DNA of 64,000 nucleotides from Diphasiastrum complanatum. Taxonomy: Eukaryota; Streptophyta; Lycopodiopsida; Lycopodiales; Lycopodiaceae. A model generated the notes under the pieces. It ran no database searches, was not told the origin of the DNA, and saw nothing but the letters and a program-made list of their open reading frames with translations. Both the position numbers and the translations under genes were made by a program. Where the stretch lies: contig CM055103.1 of NCBI GenBank assembly GCA_029204225.1, positions 27,574,315 through 27,638,314 of the forward strand, in the 5' to 3' direction. Shown here piece after piece: positions 19,209 to 30,680 of this stretch (position 1 is its first letter; the number at the start of each line of letters is the position of its first letter).

Positions 19209-21178
19209 TGACGAAATAGAATTTTATCCCACCACTTCACCCCTCCTTTTAAAGAAATTATAAATTTCAATAAAAGTTAGCTAGAAAGATGATATATGAA
19301 AATATTTAAATCCAAGAAAAGTCAGTAGTAAGTGCTTCACTAAAAGATTCACTCTATTACAAACAAAACTTTTCCTTCAAATATTTTCAACCCGAGTGAT
19401 AGAAACTACCATTCCATCGAAATCCATTTATGCACAAAGAGATATCCAAGGTTTAAGAAATTGAAAAACTTTAACCTTAGAATTTATCCAAATTCCAAGT
19501 CTATTCACACAAGTAGTGATTTATATGACATAACAGTTTTTCAAAAGAATAACTTCATGCTGGAAAGAATTCATATAAACCAGTCTGATGTCTTATATTC
19601 GAGGATTTATAAAGGATTATTTAAGTAAGCGAGAAATAGATTTGAGGAACTCTGATTTTGTAAATAATGAGATACCACATTGGGATCTAGATTAAACCTC
19701 AAAATTTCCCAAAATACCCCACATTTGATCCTTAACCGCCTTATCTGATATTCTAGAGATCCATTGATCATCTAGTTGTCCTATAATCCATATAGGATAT
19801 TATCTCTTGCTCCCAACACTGGAGAATCCATTTATTTGGATGACTTGCATGTCTATTAGATGGATATCACAGTCCACACCTGATCTTGTGATCTAAACAG
19901 AAGAATTAACATGGTTCAATATTACATTCTAATCCTTCCAGGTTAATGATAAGCTTTGAATCCCCATGGATCCAAGAGCATTAACTCTAAGGGCAAGCTT
20001 CTATCAATTAACAGATCCAATGTAATCCATGTATCAAATTCTACTTCTAACATCACAATTGACATCCAAAATTGCGGATAACTCAATGGTTACAAAGATA
20101 TCAATTATGAATTTAACTAAATGAATTTAATCCAGGAAATTCATATCCGGTATTAAGCAATTATTTACTGGGATTACCAAAAAGGAACAATGATTTACAA
20201 GGAGCGCCTTCAAAAAGGAGTTGGCTTCTGAGGTTATCCAAAATAGTTACCCAACAGGTTCACCCAATACCTCCTGAAGCAAAAGCATAGATTCAACATC
20301 CTGTTGACAGTATCTATCTGTATCCCAAGACAAGAGAGAAATCTAGCTTGGAGCAGGCAGAAACCTCCTGCAAAAAGTTAGAGAAACCACGACTTCCATC
20401 AATGTTACTAACTGCAGGTTCATTAACAGGTTACCAACCATCTAGCTTCAATAAGCTTCTTCAAGGAGTTGATTTCTCATCTTTTTTACCAGGCAGACCA
20501 GTATTCTGCTCAACAATTCATTAGAAGATTAACTGCACTTTCCATCAATGTTCTTGAACATGCAGGTTTGACAGAATGAATCCAGTTGCTTGTTTCATGG
20601 CTGTATTATGCTTGGTCAATAAATTGGATGCATGCATAACCCATATTATTCTGAATTGTGTTTCTAGTTTGTTCATAGATAGATTGAAGCAAATTCAATT
20701 TATCCAGCATATATGGACTGTTAATAACTAGAAACATGATTTCAGTAAATGTATGTGAGGGTTAGTAATTTTTTCAATGTAAAGACCCTCAAGGATTGTC
20801 CCTAAGATGAGGATAGGAGAACACAATAAGAGAGACAATGGAGCCAAACCGCCCAACCAATCCTAGATCAAACCTAGATCTAGCCCCCAAGCCATGGCAT
20901 GTGAAGCAAGAGGAGAAGAGAGAAACTGGTAACCTAAACCCAATATACGACGGGAGAATCCCTACCTCATTATATAGAGAGTAGAGTCCTGTGCATGAAA
21001 CCATGCAACCCCCATGCAGGTCAACTATAAATAGATCACATCTCTTCATGCAGTCCTCCTGCCTATATCCGTCACACAGACATGCAATACTCCATATGTA
21101 TGAATTAGAGTGTCTGGGTCCTCTCAAGGTAATTAGCCACAAATAGGCCTCAACATGGAATTAAATCTCAGCGTGACA
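19209..21178 (-). mobile_element. Del/Tekay-like solo LTR inside Gypsy C
   Basis: On the minus strand it starts TGTCACGCTGAG, the TGTNACG start typical of Del/Tekay chromovirus LTRs. It runs about 2 kb without coding capacity. The first 400 bases match, inverted, 43850-44289, and the last 500 match, inverted, 37445-37970. The lack of internal sequence between two LTRs suggests a solo LTR left by recombination, though target duplications cannot be identified. The left boundary is uncertain by about 10 bases. Confidence 0.6.
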
Positions 21179-21189
21179 GTTGTTTAGTG

Positions 21190-22319
21190 TCTGGCTATAT
21201 ACCTGCACCTGATGTCTGAAGAGATTCGTTTATGCTTGGGAGAGTGGCCTTGAATCAGGTGCGGGTTGAGCTAACCAGACGAGTTTTCTTTGTTGTAAAG
21301 CTTGCACCTCCGCTCCCAGCCTTGCATTCTCTATTTCATATAGCTAGTAAGCGTGTTTTGTAGAGTTTATGCAATGCTTCATGGCATAATTATAGAGATC
21401 TGGAGTCATCAAGGTGTTTCATTGTGGCAATCCTTAATGACGGTACCAAAAACTCTACTGGCATTACAACATCCTGACCACAGACAAGTTGAAATGGGAT
21501 GTGGTCAGTGCTTCCCTTGTGAGTTGTTCTGAATGCCCACAGAGCAGCAAGTAACTTGTGTTTCCAATCAGATCTGCTAGCTTCAACTGTTTTCGTGAGT
21601 ACGCTACATAGAATCTTATTGGATGATTTGGCATGTCCATCACCGCGAGGATAATAAGGTGTACTAGTTCTATGGATCACGAAGAATTCCTCCAATAGAA
21701 CCTTGATGGTTTCATTGATGAAATAACTTCCGCGATCGTTGACTATCTCCACCAGGCATCCAAAGCATACAATGATATGCTCATAAAGAAACTTGGTAGT
21801 TGTCCTAGCATCAGCTACTCATACTGCCTTGGCTTTGACCCACTTGGTGAGGTAGTCGGTGGCCACGATAATATATTGGGCTTGTTGCAGGGTGAATTGG
21901 ACTAATATAATCCAATCTCCACTTCTCGAATGGTGCTTAAGCTAGGACTAGATGTAAGGGATTATACTTCAGCTTTGTCAGCCTCCTTGCTCTTTGGCAC
22001 ACATCGTATTTTTTTAAGTATTCATCTGTATCTTATGGCCACTAGTATCCTTATTGCAAGATCTTGTGAACTGTAATGTCGGATGCAAAATGACCACCAC
22101 CCATTCCTTCATGTGAAAGCGAAATGATTTGGGTGGCCTCATGAGGAAGAATACAGCGTCGAAGAATTCCATCTGGTCCTCTTTGGTACAATTGGCTGGC
22201 AATCAACTAATAAGTTCTAGTTTTTAAGATCAATTTCCGTTGTTTCGCCTTAGGTAGTGATTTGTCTGGTTGGCCCCGCAATAGATATTAAACTATGTCA
22301 GCGGCCCATTCCGATACTA
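21190..22319 (-). pseudogene. Gypsy C integrase, degraded
   Basis: The minus strand encodes, with stops, an RNase H-integrase spacer (SEWAADIV), a zinc-binding region (GGGHFASDITVHKIL, YDVCQRARRL), core motifs (PFEKWRLDYISPI) and an open segment at 21390-21752 with VNDRGSYFINETIK, STPYYPRGDGHAKSSNKIL and ALWAFRTTHKGST. The latter carries the second Asp and the Gly-rich catalytic loop; the Glu equivalent is replaced in GHAKSSNK. Further left comes a helical ARLGAEVQALQQRKLV segment. Integrase would join element DNA to the chromosome; this one is dead. Confidence 0.8.
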
Positions 22320-22544
22320 TGTCGATTTTAGATACTTCTCTACTTTTACACTAATTCTATCACCCTTAACACTACCCACTGCTAACTCTACTCTGCTAAA
22401 CTAATATTTCACATGGTTTGAGTGAAGGGAAAGAGAAGAGTATAAGAGAGAGGGAAAGAGAGAAAGAGTGAGAGAGAATTGAGATGGAGGTTAGCTCAAA
22501 AGCTCAATATCATTGCTTATAGAAAAATATTAACTAGCATAAAC
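22320..22544 (-). mobile_element. 5' LTR of Gypsy C, part 1
   Basis: The inner portion of the right LTR, matching 17520-17745, cut at 22544 by Copia D. The bases to its left are pol coding sequence and not a primer site, which marks the deletion junction. Confidence 0.8.
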
Positions 22545-22807
22545 TGTTAGAAATCAATGATAAACTCCATTGTTACTGTTTACGAGGTACGTTAATGTTG
22601 ACAGATGTGACCAGCTATCATTAGCCGTAGGCTAGTCTATTAGTCTACTCGTAGGTTTTCTCTCTCTATCAGGGGTTCAGGATCTATTTGTACATTTTAC
22701 ATTCTGTATGAGTTAGTGTGATAGAGTGACAATGCATGTTCTTCTTTCGCCTTCTTGTGGTGATTGCTTATGGTGAATGCTTGATGTTGCATATCTAATT
22801 CTTGACA
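22545..22807 (+). mobile_element. 5' LTR of Copia D
   Basis: 263 bases, starting TGTTAGAAATC and ending TTCTTGACA, followed at 22808 by TGGTATCAAAACA, an initiator-Met primer site with one mismatch in its core. Short LTRs like this are typical of Copia. Confidence 0.92.
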
Positions 22808-23671
22808 TGGTATCAAAACAACAATAGTTATGCGTGCCTGATCAGTGGATACAGCTTGTCATAGGCTCTGCAACGAAGTGAGAAAGTCCTTCACGGGAGG
22901 TGAAAGCTTGGAGAGACAAAAACAGTTGGAAGAAATTCTTCTTTTGGTGTATTTTGTAGGGTTGGGGCTCAGAATCATCAGTGGGGAACGAAAGCACAGT
23001 CCCAAAGGCATCAGAAAGGCCAGGGCAGCATCAGACAGATTGAAAATCTGTCGAGTGGGGGAGATTTTTATAAAACTTCCTAGTTGTTGTGAAAAGTGCT
23101 ATTTGTGTGAGAGTTTTGCCAAGAAATCTCTCATTTGTCTATTTGGAGTACCACAAATCACACTAGTTAGTGTCTAGTACTACCATTCAGAGTTAGAAGG
23201 CTTCATACTTTTCACATTACTGATCTCTGTCTTTTGAACGATCACACATTTCAAAATCTTTGCAAAGAGGAGGCGGCGTAGCCACTGCGCCGAAGTGGGA
23301 AATCTAGAATATTCCCTCTGGAAGTTCTTATATTCCCTCTATTTTTAATCTTTTTCATACCAATATTGGATCGACGCGTCAGAGGTAGAAAAAATCTTGA
23401 GAAGTCGTACATCCGCGCGTCATACAGATATAGCATATCCGTACCAATATCGGATCGACGTGCCAGAGGTAAAGAAAACCAAGAGCAGTCGTACATCCGC
23501 GTGTCATACCGATATCACATATCAGTACCAATATCAGAGCGACACGCTAGAGGTAAAGAGAATCCCGAGCAGTCGTGCACTCGCGCATCATATCGATATC
23601 AGGTGAACAACCAAAAATTTATAGTTCTATGGCGTGAATAAATTTTGTGATCCAGAGTCATCTATCCAGTA

Positions 23672-24223
23672 ATGGTAACTCTAAGCGAGAGTGTCCTTAA
23701 TGAGTCAAGCAAATTGGAAGGTGCCGGCAACTATGCAGTTTGGAAATTCAAACTGAAGAACATTTTGATGGAAAAGGAGCTATGGGAGATCGTGACAGGT
23801 GAAGAGACAAGGCCAGTGATTGAAGAAGATCAGCGGGCATTTGATAGGAGAACACGGAAAGCCCAAAATGTCATCAACTTATCAGTTAGAGATGCAATTA
23901 TTCCCTATATTTCAGATTTAGAAGGACCAAAAAAAGCATGGGATACATTGAAGGCATTGTTTGAAACGACAAATACATCTCGAATACTATTTCTAAAGAC
24001 AAAGTTGCATACATTTGGCCGTGGAAAGTATCAATCGAGAGGAGGAAGCTCAAGCCGAGGATCATTTCAACAATTTCATGAGCAAGCCAATGATAGTCTG
24101 AATCGAGGTAATTGGAATCAAGACCGAGGTCAAGGTCGTGGCTATTCAAGACAAAATAAACTTGGAAATTGTAGGTATTGCAACACACCTGGTCACTGGG
24201 AGCGTGAATGCTTCAAGAATTAG
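23672..24223 (+). pseudogene. gag: Copia D gag with internal deletion
   Basis: Starts MVTLSESVLNESSKLEGAGN, with the Copia gag block NYAVWKFKLKNILMEKELW, then DAWDTLKALFE-like WDTLKALFETTN and LKTKLHTF. It jumps to an RGRG-rich basic stretch and the CCHC knuckle CRYCNTPGHWEREC. About 100 residues of the usual middle are missing between LKTKLHTF and GRGKYQSR. The TAG at 24222 is an ordinary in-frame break before the protease part, so the original was one polyprotein. Confidence 0.85.
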
Positions 24224-24229
24224 AAGGAG

Positions 24230-25010
24230 ATGGAACAAAGAAAAGAGAAATGGCAAGCGAAAAATTATGCTGATCAAACTCAATTTGATGACTATTATTA
24301 TGAAGACAATTATACTGATCAACATCAATACGATGATGATCAATATGAAGATGATACAAGTGAGAGTTCAAAATTGTTTATTACAGCATTAATGACAAGT
24401 GATGAAGCCAAGGATACCTGGTACATTGATAGTGGTGCATCCAAGCACATGACTTCAAGGAAAGAGTGGTTTTCAGAACTCAAGAAAATTGACAATGGTG
24501 ATGAAGTTGGACAAGCTGATGGCAAATTCCTATCTGTTGAAGGAGTTGGAGTGGTACCAATGAAGTTAGCCAACGGGAAGATAAAGCATATAAGCAATGT
24601 GCAATATGTACCTAGCTTAGCTAACAATCTACTATCTGTTGGGATGATGGCTGATCAACAACTCAAGGTTGAGTTTGACAGTGACAAATGTCTTGTCAAA
24701 GACATGAAGAATCACTACAAAGTGATTGCTACATGATCTAGAGTCAACGAGAATCGACTCTACAAATTGAATGCGAGATCTTTTACTCAAGCTATGGTAA
24801 GCACTGTTGATAGTCGAAGTGATCTTTGGCATCAAAGGTTTGGTCATATCAGTGCTCAAAGCTTGCAAATCCTCAAAAGAGGTAATCTAGTTGTTGGATT
24901 GCCTGATATCTCTTTTGAAGAAAAAATTTGTGAGGGTTGCATTTTGGGAAAACAACATAGAGAGATATTTTCCAAAGATGGAGCAAAAAAGAGCCAATGG
25001 CATTCTTGAT
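24230..25010 (+). pseudogene. Copia D protease and integrase N-terminus
   Basis: An acidic Tyr/Asp-rich spacer leads to the aspartic protease motif WYIDSGASKHMT and the LANNLLSVGMM segment. After a stop at 24734 the integrase zinc region follows: LWHQRFGHISAQSL and CEGCILGKQHRE (HHCC pattern). The catalytic DSG is intact. A frame change near 25005 separates it from the integrase core. Confidence 0.85.
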
Positions 25011-25631
25011 CTTATTCATAGTGATCTGTGTGGACCAATACAAACTAAGTCCATTAGTGGTTGTTACTATTTCATCACATTCATTGATGACTATAGTAGA
25101 CATATCTGGATTTATTTCATAAGCAAAAAATCTAATGCTTTTGCCAAGTTTAGAGAGTTCAAGGCTGTAGTTGAAAAACAAACAGATTGTTGTATTAAGA
25201 CCCTCAGATCAGATAGTGGCAGTGAGTATTTTTCAATAGAGTTTATAATATTTTGCAAGGATCAGGGGATCAAGAGACAAACCACTACACCCTATTCACC
25301 ACAACAGAATGGAGTTGCAGAACAGAAAAACAGATCCATTGTGGAGATGGCTAGGGCAATGCTTAAGAGCAAGGGTTTGCCAGATACTTTCTGGGCAGAA
25401 GCATGCAACACAGCTACTCATATCTTGAATCGGTGTCCTGCGAAGTCCGTGGAGGGTAAGACACCTTACAAAGCTTTCACTGGAAAGAAACCTAATGTTT
25501 CTCATTTACGAGTATTTGGTTGTGATGCTTATGCTCATGTACATGATGAAAAACGAAAGAAGCTGGATGCAAAAGCTGTTAAGTGTATTTTCCTTGGATA
25601 TGATGAAAGAGCCAAGGCGCAGGATGTATGA
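24891..25631 (+). pseudogene. Copia D integrase core
   Basis: LIHSDLCGPIQ, YYFITFIDDYSRHIWIYFI, LRSDSGSEYFS and the PYSPQQNGVAEQKNRSI block carry the D, D and E of the catalytic triad (third residue in NGVAEQKN). It is followed by WAEACNTATHILNRCP and FGCDAYAHVH. The core is complete, but the frame shifts again near 25610. The motif order and length fit Copia integrase. Confidence 0.88.
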
Positions 25632-26752
25632 CACAGATGCACAAAAGATCATGATTTCTAGAGATGCTACTTTTGATGAGATGGGTCAAAATGACCAAAT
25701 AAAATTGACAATTGATTCCTTTGATGATAAAGCTAAAGTGAAACTGAAGGAAGAAGTTGGTGTCGATATGGAAGAGCCAATGGAAAAAGAAATAATGAGA
25801 TTCCTAGGAGAGTGCCTGTGGTACTTGTCAGTAACAAGTGATGCTAATAAGGGAGATACTCTCGAATCAAGTGAGCAGGGAGAGCTTAGAAGATCAAGTA
25901 GAAATCGAAAACCTCCTACAAGATTAGAGATGAATCTAGCCCTAATGGGTTCTGTGCTCAAGGCTCAAGAACCAAAAACTTTTGATAAAGCAAAGGAGCA
26001 CAAGGAGTGTCGTGAAGCTATGAAAACAAAAATGGAAGCTATAACAAAAAATAGGACGTGGAACTTGGTTGAGCTACCTGATGGTAAGACATCTAGTGAC
26101 TTGCAAATGGATATACAAGATCAAATATGGAGCTGCTGGGCAACTCAACAAGTACAAAGCACGGTTGGTTGTGAGAGGATTTGAGCAGCAGGAAGGTATT
26201 GATTTTGAGTAAACCTTCGCATCCGTAGCTAAGATGGTAACTATACGTTCTATCATTGCTATTTCTGTTTTCTATGGTTGGAAGATCCAGCAAATGGACG
26301 TAAAATCTGCTTTTCTTAATGGAGTGCTGGATGAAGAGGTGTACTTAGTACAACATCAAGGATTTGTTGAGCCAGGGAGAGAGCATCTTGTTTGTAAGCT
26401 CAACAAAGCCATTTATGGATTGAAGCAAGCACCATGGGCATGGTACTCTTGCATTGATGAACACTTCAAGCGAAGGGGAATGGTAAAGAGTGATGTTGAT
26501 CCTAATCTTTACATTCTAAGGCAAGATTCAAATATAGTGTTCATTGTGTTGTATGTGGATGATTTGATTATTATAGGAAGTAATGAGAGCTTAATTGATG
26601 AAATAAAATCAAATCTTTCTAATGCTTTTGACATGAGTGATCTAGGATTGATGCACTATTGTCTTGGCATTAAAGTATGTCAAAAGGAAGACATGGTCTT
26701 TCTTACACAAAGCAAATATGCACGAGATTTGCTTTATAAGTTCAATATGTAG
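25611..26752 (+). pseudogene. Copia D linker and reverse transcriptase
   Basis: After the integrase C-terminus (MISRDATFDE) comes an acidic linker and RRSSRNRKPPTRLEM. Then reverse transcriptase: [15 protein letters not shown], a damaged stretch with a shift near 26140, TFASVAKMVTIRSI, QMDVKSAFLNGVLDEEVYL, NKAIYGLKQAPWAWY and the active site LYVDDLIIIG, ending LTQSKYARDLLYKF. The YVDD catalytic motif is intact. Stops at 26209 and 26750 interrupt the frame. Confidence 0.88.
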
Positions 26753-27520
26753 GATTGTAAGCCTTTGAGTACACCTATGGATGTCAACATGAAGCTTACT
26801 TCATATGATGAATCTAAGAAAGTGGATGCTTATTTGTATAGATAGCTGGTGGGTAGTTTGATTTATTTGACACACACACGACCTAATATTTCTTATGTTG
26901 TTGGTGTTGTTAGTCAGTTTATGCAAGATCCTAGTTAAGCACATTAGAAGTCTGCTAAACGTATTCTCAGATACATTCGAGGGACATTGAATTTTGGTTT
27001 GAAGTATGATCAGCCTGAAGCGCCAATGTTGGTAGGTTATACAGATGCCGATTGGGTAGGTAATATTGATGACATAAGATCTACCAGTGGTCATATATTC
27101 AGTTATGGTACAGCTGCAATTTCATAGAGCAGCAGAAAGCAACCTACAGTAGCCTTATCATCGACGGAAGCTGAATATCGAGCACTCAACAATGCTACAC
27201 AAGAAGTGGTATGGTTACGAAGATTGCTTGTGGATTTAGGTCAACCACAGGTGGATGCGACTACTATATCTTGCAATAATCAAAGCTGCATTCACCTTGC
27301 CAAAAATCTAGTTCTACATGCTCGAACCAAGCACATCGAAATACACTACCATTTTGTTCAAGAGAAAATTCTTGATGGAGCCATTGATCTTGTTTTTTGT
27401 AAATCTAAAGATCAAACGACAGATATTTTTACTAAGTCATTAGGTAGATGTAAATTTGAGAGATTTCGTACTCTATTAGGAATAGAAGAATGTGATTTTA
27501 TCATTGAGGGAGAGTGTTAG
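26753..27520 (+). pseudogene. Copia D RNase H
   Basis: Continues with STPMDVNMKL, VGSLIYLTHTRPNISYVVGV, SAKRILRYIRGTLNFGL, GYTDADWVGN, TVALSSTEAEYRAL, NNQSCIHLAKN, KHIEIHYHFVQEKI and TTDIFTKSLGRCKF. The TDADW, STEAEY and KHIEI blocks hold the expected catalytic acids. Five stops, mostly from Trp or Gln codons, occur between 26750 and 27130. Confidence 0.88.
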
Positions 27521-27774
27521 AAATCAATGATAAACTTCATTGTTACTATTTACAAGGTACATTGATGTTGACAGTTGTGACCAGTTGTCATGAGCCGTTG
27601 GCACTATTAGTCTACTCGTAGGTTTTCTCTCTTTATCAGGGGTTCAGGGTTTATTTGTACATTTTACATTCTGTATGAGTTAGTGTGATAGAGTGACAGT
27701 GTGTGTTCTTCTTCCACCTTCTTGTGGTGATTGCTTATGGTGAATGTTTGATGTTGCATATCTAATTCTTGACA
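27515..27774 (+). mobile_element. 3' LTR of Copia D
   Basis: 260 bases, TGTTAGAAATC to TTCTTGACA, preceded by the polypurine tract TTGAGGGAGAG and followed by the TAAAC duplication and the resumed Gypsy C LTR. Confidence 0.92.
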
Positions 27775-28285
27775 TAAACTAAAAACATAGCAAATGAAAT
27801 AACACACAAATCATCTCAAAAGCATAAGCAAAGAGTGATTAGCAATTGAGGATGCTTGAGCTCGCAAAATGATAGAGTCTCCTCCCCCCATATTAGGCAT
27901 AAAAAATAGAGTACAAATGGTGCCTTTTTATAAATGGAGAAGGCCCTTGCCCCAAATTCCTATTGGCTAATATGTACATTGATCTTATCCATTCATCTTG
28001 GACCCAACTTAGTCCAAGGGTCCACAAAAAGTACATTAGAAATCACAAGATTCATGTGAGTCCAAAATTGGACCCAACTTATAAAAGTTTTAATACCAAG
28101 TTCTAACTTGACTTTGGGACTCGAGTTTTATTTTAATTACAAAAGGGCCGAAGTCTATTATGTCTATTTACATTTAATTTGCATGCTCATTGGGCCATGG
28201 GCTTATACGCGCAGGAAGCCATGCCCTCGCAACACATTCATTCACCAACTTTATTTATTTGCTCTGTGTTGGGAATACCCCCAAC
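27775..28285 (-). mobile_element. 5' LTR of Gypsy C, part 2
   Basis: Outer portion of the split LTR, matching 17750-18252. On the minus strand it starts TGTTGGGGGTATTCCCAACA, an inverted repeat at the LTR tip. Copia E integrase resumes at 28286. Confidence 0.85.
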
Positions 28286-28865
28286 AATTTATTAGACCTC
28301 TTGTCCAGTTTCTATATAAGCTGTTTAGGAACATGGACGAAACATATACAACCAAAGATCTTTAGATGGCTGACACTAGGCTTGTGTCCATGCCAAACTT
28401 GATAAGGAGTCTTGTTATTAATGGCTTTAGTGCTAGATCTGTTTTGTACATAACAGGCTATGGCAGTAGCTTCTGTCCAGAATTTTGCAGGCAAGTGTGA
28501 TTGATGTAGCATAGATTTGGCTGAGTTAAGAAGCGTTTGATTCTTCCTTTCTACAATTCCGTTCTACTGAGGTGTGTAGGAAGTTGCAAATTATCTTTGA
28601 ATGCCATGTTCAGCTAGATAGTCAGACATCTCATTGGAGATGTATTCGTCGCCACCATCAGGTTGGAGTGCTTTGACCTTATCAGATGTTTGGGTCTCAG
28701 CCCGGGCCTTGAATTTCTTGAAGCATTCAAAGGCTTCAGATTTATGCTTTATGAATATGACTGAAGACCATCTAGAATAATCATCTATGAAGGTGATAAA
28801 GTAAAGTGCATCTCCTAGAGATGGAGTTGGCATTGGACCTCAACAATCGCTATGTACCAAGGTTG
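28286..28865 (-). pseudogene. Copia E integrase (right part)
   Basis: Minus frames give TLVHSDC, GPMPTPSLGDALYFITFIDD, LQPDGGDEYISNEMSDYL (second catalytic Asp region), then [20 protein letters not shown] and [12 protein letters not shown]. It runs into Gypsy C's LTR; the protein resumes at 17519. A TGA interrupts the HSDVCGPM block. At 28865 it is cut by the next element. Confidence 0.8.
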
Positions 28866-28883
28866 CACCCCGATTTGAACAGG

Positions 28884-28911
28884 TCGATTCGAACCGGCCG
28901 GTTCGAATCGA
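28884..28911. repeat. 28-base perfect palindrome with GGTTCGAATC words
   Basis: The centre reads CCGGCCGG and each arm contains GATTCGAA. A further GGTTCGAATCGG follows at about 28919 and a diverged GGTTTGAATCGG at 28940. It lies at the edge of the CACTA remnant. Confidence 0.75.
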
Positions 28912-29559
28912 TTCTTTGAGGTTCGAATCGGCAGACCAGGTTTGAATCGGAAAACGCCTGTCTTTTTCATTTTTCAAAGAACCATAATTTTCTCTAATGT
29001 ACAAGTCATATATTCACTGTACAGATACTTAATATCTAAACAATTTTCTCTATATTTATAGATATCAAGATAATCAGATATCTTGTGACCTGTCGTATCA
29101 AAACATAATGACCCAAGTTTAAGAGAAGTTAGAACTACAGTAAGTTGTAACCATATTTTTTTAGTAAATTACAATAATTAGTTTGAACTTCAAAAATTTA
29201 ATTCAAGACCTTAGACAGCTCAAGACCTTAGACAAGTGACACACTATCAACTTTGAACTGACAAGCGACAACTTGCAAGCCTGAAGTGACAAGTCAAAAG
29301 CATGCAACGTCAAGTTATCAACCTTGATAGAAAGTATTAACTTCTAAGAAGCTAGAGGCTAGAGCTAAATCCTTATGTCTCACATGCACTCTGCATGGCC
29401 TCCTCATGAAGGAATGCATACACATCCTCCTTTGCCTGGTCTCTCGATGGCAACTCTGGAATCATGGTGAATGAACATGGTGTTCCAAAATGATTAAACA
29501 AATATTGTTATAAACAAAAATGGTATAATAACAAAGTATCTCTTTAATAATATCTTCCA

Positions 29560-30042
29560 TTCCCATCCTCTAGCAAAGTCCCGTTCTGCATTTGATATTT
29601 TTCGTCCCTCCTTTGATGCTCTTTGTAGTGTGCCATGCATGCACTCTATAGTGCATTGATTGGGCAATGGCTCAATATCACGTGAACTTGTGACCATGTG
29701 TCTACTTCTATTATGTCGTTGGCGCTTTCTAGCCAAGGTCCTCTCTTTTTTCTCTTCTTCATATAAGTTTAGCCATTTATCCATAATTCCACAATTATAA
29801 AGCATGAATGTGGAAATTTTTTCTCATTGGAATGGTGTCAACCTATGGACCTTTAACATCCCTTGAGGTTTTTCACCTGTTACCTCTTCGACTTCCTCTT
29901 CATGCCACAATTGTGGAGCAGATGGATGTAGTTGGTGCAATATTTGAGTAACATAAAAGAGAGATTCATGTACTAACCATCCCTCTAACATGCTATCTTC
30001 AGGCCTTGCCTTTTGATGCACAAAATCTTTTAAAACTTTCAT
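29560..30042 (-). pseudogene. CACTA transposase C-terminal fragment (DUF4218-like)
   Basis: One minus frame reads FVHQKARPEDSMLEGWLVHE, PQLWHEEEVEE, PQGMLKVHRLTPFQ, stop, EKISTFMLYNCGIMDKWLN and LYEEEKKERTLARKRQR. The KARPEGSM.EG..V.E pattern and the N...DKWL.LYEEEK block are as I remember them from plant CACTA TNP2 proteins. The TGA at 29824 is one transition from CGA. No catalytic DDE region is present. Confidence 0.6.
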
Positions 30043-30189
30043 GTACCTTTTCTTTTAGTTTACAATACACATGCAAAACAAAGGTATGCACTTCTACCTA
30101 GTGTGCACTCTGGACCAGCAATAGAAACTTCTTCAACCAAATGCACCAATAGATGCACTTGCGAGTCCAAACAAATCTTCCCCAACGAT

Positions 30190-30680
30190 GAACAATACCT
30201 CCCCAATCTTGATCATAGATGTAGTGGCACACACCATTCCTTGAGTGCATTTGTAATTCTCTTAAGGTATTTTACTTTTTCACGTATGAATTATGATTAA
30301 AATCACAATAATAAACATGTTACCAAACATACATATTTTTACATATTTTCACATACATATTTACCAACATGCATATTTATATATTTACAATTTCACACAC
30401 ATTAGCCAAAAAGTTGTCAAATAGTTCTCCTAAAATTTGACAAATTTAATGACACAAACCAAATACAATCATGAATGCATAGATTACACATATTTGTTGC
30501 ATATCAAAAAAATTTAAATATTCACATTTGTCTTATTGTCTTTTGCAAACATTTGGGCAAAGGACAGTTGAAACTATACTTGTTGAACAATTTCTCCCCA
30601 ATCTTGATCATAAATGTAGTAACACACACCATTCCTTGAGTGCCATTTGTAATTCTCTTAAGATATTCTACTCTTCCAAT
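30190..30680. repeat. Local direct duplication of about 80-90 bases
   Basis: 30191-30270 and 30590-30672 share CCCCAATCTTGATCATA followed by ACACACCATTCCTTGAGTGC and TGTAATTCTCTTAAG. Spacing is about 400 bases. It lies within the CACTA-like block; no coding role seen. Confidence 0.7.

Larger units (their letters stand above)
22545..27774 (+). mobile_element. Copia D, nearly complete, with target duplication TAAAC
   Basis: A plus-strand Copia: LTR 22545-22807, primer site 22808, gag, protease, integrase, reverse transcriptase, RNase H, polypurine tract and LTR 27515-27774. The 5-base repeat TAAAC flanks it exactly (22540-22544 and 27775-27779), and removing it restores Gypsy C's LTR. The two LTRs differ at roughly 20 positions by eye. 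A gag deletion, shifts and stops make it non-autonomous. It is the last insertion in this nest. Confidence 0.92.
17520..28285 (-). mobile_element. Gypsy C, nested, with deleted gag-pol
   Basis: A minus-strand Gypsy element inserted into Copia E. Its left LTR (17520-18252) matches the right LTR, which is itself split by Copia D (22320-22544 and 27775-28285). Between the LTRs are an accessory ORF next to the 3' LTR, a Del-like solo LTR and a degraded integrase. The 5' LTR abuts sequence coding for the RNase H-integrase boundary, so primer site, gag, protease and reverse transcriptase are deleted. It could move only with proteins supplied in trans, and without a primer site probably not at all. 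Confidence 0.8.

Noticed and set aside
24146-24627. Minus frames across Copia D gag and protease
   Set aside because: They lie opposite well-supported Copia D coding sequence and show no motifs.
28884-28960. tRNA or SINE candidate from GGTTCGAATC B-box-like words
   Set aside because: No A box at the right distance, no cloverleaf and no poly-A or SINE tail were found.
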